Source of the DNA: Eubacteriales bacterium
GTDB taxonomy: Bacteria > Bacillota > Clostridia > Saccharofermentanales > UBA5734
Reading direction: 5' to 3'
DNA: 58,071 nucleotides
Assembly: GCA_028684955.1 (NCBI GenBank)
Contig: JAQUEY010000004.1
Location: 1-58,071 of the forward strand
The translations under genes and the position numbers were made by a program. Below, one piece after another: positions 16,485 to 25,048 of this stretch. Below the pieces are notes generated by a model. That model worked only from the letters and a program-made list of their open reading frames with translations. It had not been told where the DNA came from and did not search any database. Position 1 is the stretch's first letter; each line of letters begins with the position of its first letter.

Positions 16485-17158
16485 AGAATCACGCGTGTGA
16501 CGATTTCCCCAGCTGTTTTGTAGATGCTGTTGGGCGGTACGACACCCCGGACCATGGAGAGTGGGTACACGTGGCTGGAACGGCCGACGATGGATCCGGG
16601 ATTCAGGACGCTGTTGCAGCCGATTTCCACTCGATCGCCCAGCAACGCGCCAAATTTCTTCAGGCCAGTTTCGATTTTCTCCTCTCCGATCCGGACGGTG
16701 ACCGGGGATTTGTCTGACTTGACGTTGGAAGTGATCGACCCTGCCCCCATATGAGCCTTGAAGCCAAGTACGGAATCCCCGACATAATTATAATGCGGGA
16801 CTTGGACCTGGTTCATCAGAATCACGTTTTTCAGCTCGGTGGAATTACCGACAACGCAGCCCTCGCCAATGAGTGCGTTCCCGCGGATGTAGGCGCAATG
16901 GCGGACTTCGGTTTCATGGCCGATGATCAGAGGGCCGTTCAGGGCCGCAGAAGGTGCAATCAAAGCAGTTTTGGCTACCCAGATGGTTTCGGCAATCTGC
17001 TCATATTCTGTTTTTGGCAGCTTGGCACCCAGTTCAATGATCATGGCTTTGATCTTGGGCAGGATTTCCCATGGGTATTCAAGCGATTCCAGCCAGACAG
17101 CAGCCAGGGTCTGTTTCAGGTCAAACAGGTTTTTGACCTGCAGTTCAGATTCTTTCAT
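16481..17158 (-). CDS. Left-handed beta-helix (hexapeptide-repeat) protein, GlmU-like
   Basis: A 225-residue protein. After a helical N-terminus of about 65 residues comes a run of imperfect hexapeptide repeats (for example 'ALIAPSAALNGPLIIG', 'NALIGEGCVVGN', 'RVEIGCNSVLNPGSIVG'), which fold as a left-handed beta-helix, like the acetyltransferase half of GlmU. The nucleotidyltransferase half is missing, so it is a stand-alone acyltransferase-like or sugar-nucleotide-binding protein. It starts at ATG 17158 with GGAGGT 7 bp upstream and lies downstream of tRNA-Pro on the same strand, separated by a terminator. Confidence 0.8.
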   Translation of the reverse strand: MKESELQVKNLFDLKQTLAAVWLESLEYPWEILPKIKAMIIELGAKLPKTEYEQIAETIWVAKTALIAPSAALNGPLIIGHETEVRHCAYIRGNALIGEGCVVGNSTELKNVILMNQVQVPHYNYVGDSVLGFKAHMGAGSITSNVKSDKSPVTVRIGEEKIETGLKKFGALLGDRVEIGCNSVLNPGSIVGRSSHVYPLSMVRGVVPPNSIYKTAGEIVTRVIL

Positions 17159-17239
17159 GAAGTGACCTCCGTTTCGTCGGTTGAATCAAGTGATGCAACA
17201 CTATCTGGATTTTACCAGAAACAGATGTCAAGAGAAATG

Positions 17240-17271
17240 AAAAACCGCCAGAGCTCAAATGCTCCAGCGGT
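17240..17271 (-). terminator. Intrinsic terminator after tRNA-Pro(UGG)
   Basis: On the minus strand an 11-bp stem (ACCGCTGGAGC / GCTCTGGCGGT, two G-U pairs) with a short loop, followed by TTTTT. It separates the tRNA from the beta-helix gene. Confidence 0.75.
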
Positions 17272-17278
17272 CTTGGTC

Positions 17279-17355
17279 TGGTCGAGGTGAAGGGATTTGA
17301 ACCCCCGACATCCTGCTCCCAAAGCAGGCGCGCTAGCCAGCTGCGCTACACCTCG
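17279..17355 (-). tRNA. tRNA-Pro (anticodon UGG)
   Basis: A 77-nt cloverleaf on the minus strand with encoded CCA. Acceptor arm CGAGGTG/CACCTCG, D-arm GCGC/GCGC, anticodon stem CCTGC/GCAGG with loop TTTGGGA (anticodon TGG), and T-loop TTCAAAT with two G-U pairs in the T-stem. Confidence 0.96.
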
Positions 17356-17374
17356 ATCTGGTTTGACCTTGATC

Positions 17375-17403
17375 ACTATAACAAATCATGTTCCAGTTTG
17401 CAA
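17375..17403 (-). promoter_or_regulatory. Promoter for tRNA-Pro(UGG)
   Basis: On the minus strand: TTGCAA (17403-17398), 17 bp spacer, extended -10 TGTTATAGT with TATAGT at 17380-17375, 20 bp before the mature 5' end. Confidence 0.65.
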
Positions 17404-17500
17404 TTACTCGCGGCAATCAGATTTTACATGGTTATAATTGAAAGTGACCAGCTGATTTGTGACAATCAACTGATCCACAAAATATAGGTGGGGGAATAGG

Positions 17501-18595
17501 ATGATGGGCAAGAAAATTGGATTACTGACCAGTGGCGGCGATTGCCAGGGTTTGAATACGGCTTTGCGTGGTGTGGCCAAAGCCCTTTATGAACAAGTCA
17601 AGGGTGTTGAACTGATCGGTTTTCGCGATGGATACCGCGGCCTGATTGAAAAAGACTATAAAAACATGGTGTCTTCTGATTTTTCAGGGATTCTGACGGT
17701 GGGTGGGACTATCCTCGGGACTTCGCGCCAGCCTTTCAAGCAGCTCCAGGAGCCTTCCGATCCACAAAAGCCAGATGGTCCGACCCGGCAGGAAGCCATG
17801 ATGGCCACTTATAAAGCACTGAAACTTGATGGCCTGGTCATCCTGGGCGGCAATGGCACCCACAAAACAGCCCATGCCTTGTCCCAGGCGGGACTCAACA
17901 TCCTCACTTTGCCCAAGACGATCGACAATGATCTCTGGGGTACGGATGTCACCTTTGGTTTCCAGAGCGCTGTGGATATTGCAACTCTGGTGATCGACAG
18001 CATCCACACCACGGCTACTTCGCACGGGCGGGTGTTTATCATTGAACTGATGGGCCACCGGGCAGGCTGGCTGACCTTGCACGCAGGGGTTGCCGGAGGC
18101 GCAGATGTCATCCTGATCCCGGAGATCCCCTATAGCATTGATTCGATCGCCCGTTCGCTCAAACAGCGTGAAGCGCAGCACAAGCGGTTTTCGATCATCG
18201 CTCTGGCTGAAGGCGCTCTGACGCAAGAGGAGGCCAGCTTGTCGAAAAAAGAGCTGCGGAAGATCAGGGAACTGGAATCCTATCCGTCTGCTGCCTATCG
18301 CCTGGCCCATGACCTGGGCGAGAAAACGGGCCAGGAAATCCGTGTGACTGTCCCAGGCCATTTCCAGCGTGGCGGACAACCAGTTGCTTTTGACCGTGTG
18401 CTGGCCACTACCCTCGGAACCGCTGCGGCTGATTTTGTCCGTGATAACCGGTATGGTTGCATGGTTGGCCTGGTCAACAACCAGACTGTGGCTGTTCCCC
18501 TGGAAGAAGTGGCCGGCAAACTGAAAAAAGTGCCCGAAGATTCAATCATCATCCGTTCTGCCCGGGCGATCGGCACGTGTTTCGGCGACGATTGA
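17501..18595 (+). CDS. 6-phosphofructokinase, mixed-signature (Gly104/Lys124) type
   Basis: A 364-residue phosphofructokinase. N-terminal 'LLTSGGDCQGLNTALRG' is the phosphate-binding loop. The donor-specificity residues are mixed: 'GGNGT' (116-120) has the Gly of ATP-dependent enzymes, while 'PKTIDND' (138-144) has the Lys of PPi-dependent enzymes. Catalytic Asp142/144 and the sugar-binding 'MGHRAGW' are intact. A TATAAT at 17433-17438 lacks a -35; GGTGGGGG precedes the ATG at 17501 (the next codon is also ATG). Genes of polyphosphate metabolism follow after 34 bp. The phosphoryl donor cannot be decided from sequence. Confidence 0.92.
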   Translation: MMGKKIGLLTSGGDCQGLNTALRGVAKALYEQVKGVELIGFRDGYRGLIEKDYKNMVSSDFSGILTVGGTILGTSRQPFKQLQEPSDPQKPDGPTRQEAMMATYKALKLDGLVILGGNGTHKTAHALSQAGLNILTLPKTIDNDLWGTDVTFGFQSAVDIATLVIDSIHTTATSHGRVFIIELMGHRAGWLTLHAGVAGGADVILIPEIPYSIDSIARSLKQREAQHKRFSIIALAEGALTQEEASLSKKELRKIRELESYPSAAYRLAHDLGEKTGQEIRVTVPGHFQRGGQPVAFDRVLATTLGTAAADFVRDNRYGCMVGLVNNQTVAVPLEEVAGKLKKVPEDSIIIRSARAIGTCFGDD

Positions 18596-18629
18596 ATGAT
18601 GTAGACCGAGTGAGTGCAGGAGTTGACTG

Positions 18630-20168
18630 ATGGCGAAGAAACGAACGATTGCGGCCCTGGATGTGGGTTCACATGAAATCACCCTCAAGATTGCCCAGCT
18701 GGATCGCACGGGATTGCCGCTCGAGCTGGAGACGGTCCGGCAAACCCTGGCGATCGGCACGGATACCTACCGGACCGGTGAGATCAGTGATGAGACGGCA
18801 AGAGAGCTGGTCTCAGTCATCGAGCGCATGGCAGAAAAAATCCGCGAGTACAAAGTGAACCAAGTTCTGGCAGTCGCCACCAGTGCCATCCGCGAAGCTC
18901 GCAACCGGCAAGTGGTCCTGGACCAGATTGACCGGATCTTCCGGCATCCGATCCAGGTCCTGAGCAATGCCCAGGAACGGTATTTCCACAACCTGGCAAC
19001 CATTGCCCATTGGCCACAGTTTGCTGACCAGATCAAAGAAGGGACCTTGGTGCTTGATTTGGGATCAGGATCCATCCAAGTCACTGTCTATGACAAAGGA
19101 ACATTCTTGTTCAGCCAGAACATGCGCCTGGGGGCTTTACGCATCCGCGAGCTGCTCGCTGACCTTGAACGCCGGACCGCGGATTTTGGCCGCCTCATGG
19201 AAGACTACATCTCGACGGATCTGGAAAACTACCGGGCCTTGGAGCCCAAGGGGACAACCTATAAAAACTTGATTGTCCTCGGTGCGGACACCTGCTACAT
19301 GAAACTGCTGGCCGGACTTGCCCCTGACCAACCTGCCAGTCTGTCATCTGGCCAGATTGAATCCATTTACCGCAAGCTGCTGGCCATAAGCCCCGCAGAG
19401 CTTTCCATGGATTATGACATTCCCGGTGAGCATGCTTCGCTGCTGCTGCCAGCCGCAATCCTGGTCCAGAAATTCATCGATTTTTCTGGCGTCAAGAGCA
19501 TCAGCATGCCAGTGGCATCTTTATCCGATGGTCTGCTGGTCGATCTGGTCCGCCAGCATGGCCACATCGTGCTCAGCCATGATCCAGACGGAGACATCCT
19601 GCATGCAGCCCGCCAGATGATGCGGCGCTATCAGAGCAACAAACGCCATGTCCAATATGTGGAACAAGCTGCCGCCAGGATTTTTGATGCGACCCGCCGT
19701 TTGCACCGCCTGGGCACCAGGCATCGCCTGCTTTTGCAACTGGCCTCGCTATTGCATGACACCGGCAAATTTGTCAACATGAACCACCATAAGATCCGCT
19801 CTTACCACATCATCCTGTCGACTGAAATCATCGGTCTCAGCGATGAAGAACAGCGTCAGGTGGCCTGGGTGGCCCGCTTCTACAGTGGTGTGGTCAGCTC
19901 TTCAGAACCTGGATTTGAGGAGCTCGGCCCCAAGGCACAGCTGGAGGTGCTCAAGCTGGCGGCGATCCTGCGCCTTGCAGACTCACTCGACGCCAGCCAT
20001 CGTCAGGCGGTCACGATCGAAAACATCATTATGGACGAAGACACTCTGATCCTTGGCATCACCTCTCCGGAAGACTTGACCCTGGTCCAATGGAGTTTTG
20101 AACACAAATCCCCGTTGTTCCGCAGCGTTTTCGGAATCACACCCCGGATCAAGGTCAGGAGGAAGTAA
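18630..20168 (+). CDS. ppx: Exopolyphosphatase (Ppx/GppA) with C-terminal HD domain
   Basis: A 512-residue protein. The N-terminal half (1-300) has the ASKHA fold: 'AALDVGSHEITLKI' for phosphate 1, 'VATSAIREARN', and 'LVLDLGSGSIQVTVYD' for phosphate 2. The canonical Glu of the usual 'NAxEE' motif is replaced by 'SNAQERYF'. The C-terminal region carries an HD-type helical domain ('LASLLHDTGKFVNMNHHK') as in long Ppx/GppA enzymes. It hydrolyses terminal phosphate from polyphosphate or pppGpp. AGGAG lies 7 bp ahead of ATG 18630; ppk follows after 4 bp. Confidence 0.88.
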   Translation: MAKKRTIAALDVGSHEITLKIAQLDRTGLPLELETVRQTLAIGTDTYRTGEISDETARELVSVIERMAEKIREYKVNQVLAVATSAIREARNRQVVLDQIDRIFRHPIQVLSNAQERYFHNLATIAHWPQFADQIKEGTLVLDLGSGSIQVTVYDKGTFLFSQNMRLGALRIRELLADLERRTADFGRLMEDYISTDLENYRALEPKGTTYKNLIVLGADTCYMKLLAGLAPDQPASLSSGQIESIYRKLLAISPAELSMDYDIPGEHASLLLPAAILVQKFIDFSGVKSISMPVASLSDGLLVDLVRQHGHIVLSHDPDGDILHAARQMMRRYQSNKRHVQYVEQAAARIFDATRRLHRLGTRHRLLLQLASLLHDTGKFVNMNHHKIRSYHIILSTEIIGLSDEEQRQVAWVARFYSGVVSSSEPGFEELGPKAQLEVLKLAAILRLADSLDASHRQAVTIENIIMDEDTLILGITSPEDLTLVQWSFEHKSPLFRSVFGITPRIKVRRK

Positions 20169-20172
20169 GCCC

Positions 20173-22323
20173 ATGAAGAAAGACAAAAGCGCACCCATCC
20201 AACTCTCCCATTACATCAACCGTGAATTGAGCTGGCTCGAATTCAATGACCGGGTGCTGGAAGAAGCTCGTGACAAACACAATCCTTTGCTGGAGCGGTT
20301 CAAGTTCTTGGCCATCACCGCATCCAACCTGGATGAATTTTTCATGGTGCGGGTCGCGTCACTCAAGGATCTGGTCAATGCCCGTTATGACCAGCCTGAT
20401 CCAGCCGGGTTGACACCTGAAAACCAGCTGGCAGCAATTTCCGAACGGACCCACCAGATGGTCAGCCGCCAGTATTCGACCCTGAACCGGTCTTTGCTGC
20501 CTGCACTGGCCAACCAGAACGTCCGGCTCTTGACGCCGGGGGAGTTGAGCAGTGAACAGAAAACTGCGGCTCTCGACTATTTTAAAACGACGGTTTTCCC
20601 GATCTTGACGCCCATGGCAGTGGATGCAGCCCGCCCGTTCCCTCTGCTGGCCAACCGGTCCTTGAACTTGATCGTGAAAATCACCGGCAATACGCGGACT
20701 GGCATTGTGGCCAATCTGGATGCTTCCGGTGAGGAGCAAGCTTTTGATTTCGCTTTGATCCAGATTCCCACGGTGATCCCGCGCCTGTTTGAATTGCCCA
20801 GCACCACTGGCAAAGACTTGATCTTGCTCGAAGACATTGTCCGGATGCATCTGGACCATTTGTTCACGGGTGTGTCCTATGGGGAGGCATCGTGTTTCCG
20901 CATCATGCGCAATGCTGATTTTGATTTGGAAGAAGAAGATGCGGCTGACCTTCTGAAAGCCATCGAAAAACAGCTCAAACTGCGCCAGTGGGGCCAGGTC
21001 ATCCGCCTGGAGGCTGAGGATTCGATTGACGATGAGCTTTTGTCAGTCTTGACTCGCTCCCTGTCCATCCATGAACCGGATATCTTCCTGATCAATGGTC
21101 CCCTGGACCTGACCTTCCTGTTCAGGCTCCATCAATTACCTCTCGATCCGAGCCTGCGCTTTCCAGCTTACGAATCACAGCCGATCGCCCAGCTGCAAAC
21201 GGATGATTTGTTTGCCGCCATCCGCCAGTCCGATGTCATGCTGCATCACCCTTATGAGGCCTTTGACCCTGTCATCGAACTGGTTCGCCAGGCTGCAGAA
21301 GATCCGGCTGTTCTGGCCATCAAGCAGACCTTGTACCGGGTCAGTGGCGAATCGCCCATTGTCCGTCACTTGGCGTCCGCGGCAGAAAAGGGCAAGCAAG
21401 TGCTGGTCCTGGTTGAACTCAAAGCCCGTTTTGATGAGGAAAACAACATTCAGTGGGCCCGGCGCCTTGAGCAAGCAGGGTGCCACGTGATCTATGGTCT
21501 GGTCGGCTTGAAAACTCACAGCAAAATCACCTTGATCGTGCGGCGCGATGACGATCGGATCCGCCGCTACATTCATCTGGGCACCGGCAATTACAACGAC
21601 ATCACTGCCGGAATCTATACCGACTTGGGTCTCATAACATGCAACGAGGGCATTGGTGCCGATGCCACTGAATTTTTCAACATGCTCTCAGGCTATTCTG
21701 CGCCCATGTCGTGGCGTAAGCTGATCATGGCGCCATTCTGGTTGCGGACCAGCTTGACCCGCCGGATTGAACGGGAAAAGAACCATGCACTCCAAGGCAA
21801 GCCCGCCCGGATCATTGCCAAACTCAATTCACTGGTCGACCCGGACCTGATCGCGAGTCTGTACGAGGCTTCGCAGGCCGGCGTCCAAATCGATCTGATC
21901 GTCCGCGGGATTTGCTGTCTCAAACCAGCAGTCCCGGGCCTTTCCGAGACGATCACCGTGCGCAGCATCGTCGGCCGCTTTCTCGAGCATAGCCGGATCT
22001 ACTATTTTGCCAATGACAATGCTCCGGAATTGTTCTTGTCCAGTGCCGACTGGATGCCAAGAAACCTGGACCGGCGGGTGGAGCTGATGTTCCCGATCGA
22101 AGATGAGGCTGCGTGGGAAAAGGTCATGGCTGTCCTGGAAACGCAGCTGTCCGATACCGAACGCAGCTGGCTGATGGGACCGGACGGGCAGTATACGCGT
22201 GTAGACCGACGTGGTAAAATGCATCTGGACTGCCAGCAACACTTTTGCGACCAGGCTATCCTGGTCGCAAAGCAAGTCAAGACTTACCTGTCTGACCAGG
22301 TTCTGGTTCCAGTCCAGCGCTAG
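20173..22323 (+). CDS. ppk1: Polyphosphate kinase 1
   Basis: A 716-residue enzyme that reversibly transfers the ATP gamma-phosphate to polyphosphate. The N-terminal 'YINRELSWLEFNDRVLEEA' is the family signature, 'FKFLAITASNLDEFFMVRV' follows, and the PLD-like core has 'YGLVGLKTHSKITLIVRRD' with the His that becomes phosphorylated. 'GTGNYNDITAGIYTD' is also conserved. Start ATG 20173 with AGGAGGAAG 10 bp upstream (inside the preceding ppx end); an ATG at 20098 would be inside ppx. It lies between two ppx-like genes. Confidence 0.97.
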   Translation: MKKDKSAPIQLSHYINRELSWLEFNDRVLEEARDKHNPLLERFKFLAITASNLDEFFMVRVASLKDLVNARYDQPDPAGLTPENQLAAISERTHQMVSRQYSTLNRSLLPALANQNVRLLTPGELSSEQKTAALDYFKTTVFPILTPMAVDAARPFPLLANRSLNLIVKITGNTRTGIVANLDASGEEQAFDFALIQIPTVIPRLFELPSTTGKDLILLEDIVRMHLDHLFTGVSYGEASCFRIMRNADFDLEEEDAADLLKAIEKQLKLRQWGQVIRLEAEDSIDDELLSVLTRSLSIHEPDIFLINGPLDLTFLFRLHQLPLDPSLRFPAYESQPIAQLQTDDLFAAIRQSDVMLHHPYEAFDPVIELVRQAAEDPAVLAIKQTLYRVSGESPIVRHLASAAEKGKQVLVLVELKARFDEENNIQWARRLEQAGCHVIYGLVGLKTHSKITLIVRRDDDRIRRYIHLGTGNYNDITAGIYTDLGLITCNEGIGADATEFFNMLSGYSAPMSWRKLIMAPFWLRTSLTRRIEREKNHALQGKPARIIAKLNSLVDPDLIASLYEASQAGVQIDLIVRGICCLKPAVPGLSETITVRSIVGRFLEHSRIYYFANDNAPELFLSSADWMPRNLDRRVELMFPIEDEAAWEKVMAVLETQLSDTERSWLMGPDGQYTRVDRRGKMHLDCQQHFCDQAILVAKQVKTYLSDQVLVPVQR

Positions 22324-22374
22324 ACTCCTCAGGGCTATCAAAGCCTTGCAGATTCTTATCCCTGGAGGTGTGCC

Positions 22375-23292
22375 ATGCCTGAGACGATTGCCATCGTTGA
22401 CTTGGGTTCGAACACGACCCGGCTCAATGTCTATTCCGTCCGGAAAAAGGGCGAGCCAGAGCTCGTGGCAGAAGCCAAGCGTAAGGTTCGACTGGGCGAG
22501 GACATGGGGGATGACAAACTCCTGATCAATCCCGCCGCGACCAACAGGGCCATGGAAGCCATGGCTGATTTTGCCCAGATCCTCGCAAAATACCCAGGCA
22601 CGCGAACCCTTGCCGTTGCCACGGAAGCCATGCGCCGGGCCAGGAATGGCAAAGCACTGGCTGAGTTGATCGAGCAGACAACGGGCATCCCGGTCCGGAT
22701 CATCACGGGCGACGAGGAAGCGTATTTTGATTTTCTGGCCGTCCGGCACACCATGGGCCTGGATGACGCCCTGATCATTGATACCGGCGGTGGCAGTTGC
22801 GAACTGATCCTGATGCGCGGCAAAACCTGCGTCGAGAAGACCAGCCTGCCGATCGGATCTGTGGTTTTGTCAGAAAAATTCACGGACAAAGGAGATATGA
22901 GCGCAGCCGCCATTTTCCGGCTGTTCAACCACGTCCATGCCCGGCTGTCCCAGATCGACTGGCTGGAACAGGCGCGCGGTCTGCCCGTGATCACGGTCGG
23001 CGGCAACCACAGGGCTGCCGGCAAGATCTGGAAGAACAACCTGGATGATGATGCCCCTCTGCATGGTTACGCCATCACGCGCGAGAACCTCAACAGCCTC
23101 TACATTGATTTGCTGGACGCAGACAACAACCGACGCCAGGCCATGCTCGGCAAGAACAAAGACCGATCCGACATCATCTCAGCTGGCTTGTCGCCTTTGA
23201 TCCAGACCATCCGGATACTAGGCTCCAAGACCATTTATTTCTGCGAAACGGGCTTGCGCGATGGAGTCCTGTACGATACCTTATACACCTGA
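22375..23292 (+). CDS. Ppx/GppA-family phosphatase, short form
   Basis: A 305-residue protein containing only the ASKHA catalytic half: 'IVDLGSNTTRLNVYSV', 'AVATEAMRRARNG', 'RIITGDEEAYFDF' (with the catalytic Glu in the 'EEAYF' position) and 'LIIDTGGGSCELILM'. Unlike the long copy at 18.6 kb it keeps the canonical Glu and lacks the HD domain. The two could therefore differ in substrate (long polyphosphate, short chains, or pppGpp). GGAGG 7 bp before ATG 22375; argS follows 16 bp after its stop. Confidence 0.88.
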   Translation: MPETIAIVDLGSNTTRLNVYSVRKKGEPELVAEAKRKVRLGEDMGDDKLLINPAATNRAMEAMADFAQILAKYPGTRTLAVATEAMRRARNGKALAELIEQTTGIPVRIITGDEEAYFDFLAVRHTMGLDDALIIDTGGGSCELILMRGKTCVEKTSLPIGSVVLSEKFTDKGDMSAAAIFRLFNHVHARLSQIDWLEQARGLPVITVGGNHRAAGKIWKNNLDDDAPLHGYAITRENLNSLYIDLLDADNNRRQAMLGKNKDRSDIISAGLSPLIQTIRILGSKTIYFCETGLRDGVLYDTLYT

Positions 23293-23308
23293 CGAGGAGG
23301 ACTTTTCC

Positions 23309-25042
23309 ATGAATTTCCGCCAAGCCATTATCGATGGCCTCGCCCCTTTGACCCAGCTGCCGGTACAGGCGATCGGTGACTTGCTTGAAATTCCGCCCCA
23401 GCCCCAGATGGGTGACTACGCGTTCCCTTGCTTCACCTTGGCCAAAACTTTGCGCAAGGCCCCTCCTGCGATCGCCTCTGATCTGGCGGGAAGGCTGGGC
23501 CAGTCGCTGTCTTTTATCGATCGGATCGAGACCAGCGGCGGCTATTTGAATTTTTTCATCGATCGCGCCACCTTGGTGAGCCAGACCGTGCGCGACACGA
23601 TTTGTGCCGGTGACCAGCTCGGTCTCTCTGATCTGGGCAAGGGCCAGACCATCCTGGTCGAATTTTCGTCCCCCAATATTGCCAAGCCCTTTCATGTAGG
23701 TCATGCCTTCACCACCATCCTGGGCAATGCTCTGGCCCGGTTCTACCAGCATCTGGGATATACCACCATCCGGATGAACCACCTGGGTGACTATGGCACC
23801 CAGTTTGGCAAGCTGATCGTGGCCTTCAAGCTCTGGGGCAACGAAGCCGCCTTGAACGAACACCCGATCCAGGAACTTCTGCGGATTTATGTCAAATTCC
23901 ACGACGAAGCCAAAGAACAGCCAGAACTGGAGACAAAGGCCCGTGACCAGTTCAGACGCCTCGAAGCCGGCGAGCCCGAACAAATCGCCCTCTGGCAGCG
24001 CTTCCGCGACCTGAGCCTGCTGGAATTCGAACGCGTCTACCAGCGCCTGGGTGTGTCGTTTGACAATTACAACGGTGAAAGTTTCTATTCCGACCAGATC
24101 CCGGCCGTCGTGGACTGGCTCAAGCAAAAAGAGCTGCTCGAGGACAGTGAGGGGGCCCAGGTCGTCCGCCTGGACGAAAAGAACTTGCCGCCCTGCATCA
24201 TCCTGAAATCAGACGGTACGACGATCTATGCGTCGCGTGACATCGCGGCCGTCCTGTACCGGGACAGAACCTACCATTTTTCCAAGAATATCTATGTGGT
24301 CGGCACGCCGCAAGCGTTGCATTTCCGCCAGGTTTTTGCCGTCCTTGAGAAGGCTGGCTTTGAAAAAGCCAGCGAGTGTATCCATGTAGGATTCGGCCTG
24401 GTCAAATTTGCCGATCGCAAACTGTCCACCCGCAGCGGAGACGTGATCTTGCTGGAGGACTTGCTCTCGGAAAGTGTCGAAAAGACCCTCGAGATCATCC
24501 AGAAGAATGCTGCCCTGCGCCACCCGGACATGACCGATCTTGACATGCGGCAGATCGCCGAGAAAATCGGTATCGGCGCCGTTGTCTTCACCTTCCTCAA
24601 GAACAGCCGTGAGCGCGACATCGTCTTTTCCTGGGAGGAAATGCTGGATTTCGAGGGAGACTCAGCCCCTTATGTCCTCTACACCTATGCCCGTGCCCGC
24701 AGCATCCTGCGCAAGGCCGAGCAGGAAGGTGCAGCATACCAGAACTGTCCGGACGAGTCTTTGCGCCTTTTGGCTTCAGATGACGAGTTCGCTCTGGCCA
24801 AGCTCTTGGAGAGCTTCGGTCCGACTCTGGAAAAGGCCGTCAGTGTCCATGAGCCCTTCATGCTGGTCCGCCTGATCACCAGCCTGGCCCGAGTCTTCAA
24901 CAAATATTATCATCATGAGTCCATCCTCAAAACCCAGGATCCCAATTTGCGTGCGGCTCGCCTGGCGCTGGTCGATGCGGTCAGCATCGGGATCCGGACC
25001 GGCCTGGACCTTTTGGGCATTTCAGCCGTTGAACGGATGTAA
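23309..25042 (+). CDS. argS: Arginyl-tRNA synthetase
   Basis: A 577-residue class I synthetase. The N-terminal Arg-tRNA additional domain is followed by the HIGH motif as 'SSPNIAKPFHVGHAFTT', the 'HLGDYGTQFGKL' stretch, and a C-terminal DALR anticodon-binding domain ('KYYHHESIL'). The KMSKS loop is degenerate ('DRKLSTRSG'), as is usual for ArgRS. Start ATG 23309 with GAGGAGG 9 bp ahead; the ORF could be opened earlier (23261), but that lies inside the preceding gene. Confidence 0.96.
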   Translation: MNFRQAIIDGLAPLTQLPVQAIGDLLEIPPQPQMGDYAFPCFTLAKTLRKAPPAIASDLAGRLGQSLSFIDRIETSGGYLNFFIDRATLVSQTVRDTICAGDQLGLSDLGKGQTILVEFSSPNIAKPFHVGHAFTTILGNALARFYQHLGYTTIRMNHLGDYGTQFGKLIVAFKLWGNEAALNEHPIQELLRIYVKFHDEAKEQPELETKARDQFRRLEAGEPEQIALWQRFRDLSLLEFERVYQRLGVSFDNYNGESFYSDQIPAVVDWLKQKELLEDSEGAQVVRLDEKNLPPCIILKSDGTTIYASRDIAAVLYRDRTYHFSKNIYVVGTPQALHFRQVFAVLEKAGFEKASECIHVGFGLVKFADRKLSTRSGDVILLEDLLSESVEKTLEIIQKNAALRHPDMTDLDMRQIAEKIGIGAVVFTFLKNSRERDIVFSWEEMLDFEGDSAPYVLYTYARARSILRKAEQEGAAYQNCPDESLRLLASDDEFALAKLLESFGPTLEKAVSVHEPFMLVRLITSLARVFNKYYHHESILKTQDPNLRAARLALVDAVSIGIRTGLDLLGISAVERM

Positions 25043-25048
25043 GCATCC

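Noticed and set aside
17200-17231. Possible promoter (TTGACA ... GATAGT) for the beta-helix gene on the minus strand
   Set aside because: The spacer would be 20 bp, longer than functional promoters usually allow; left uncalled.
21829-22749. 306-codon minus-strand frame across ppk1 and the second ppx
   Set aside because: It spans two convincing plus-strand genes and has no motifs.
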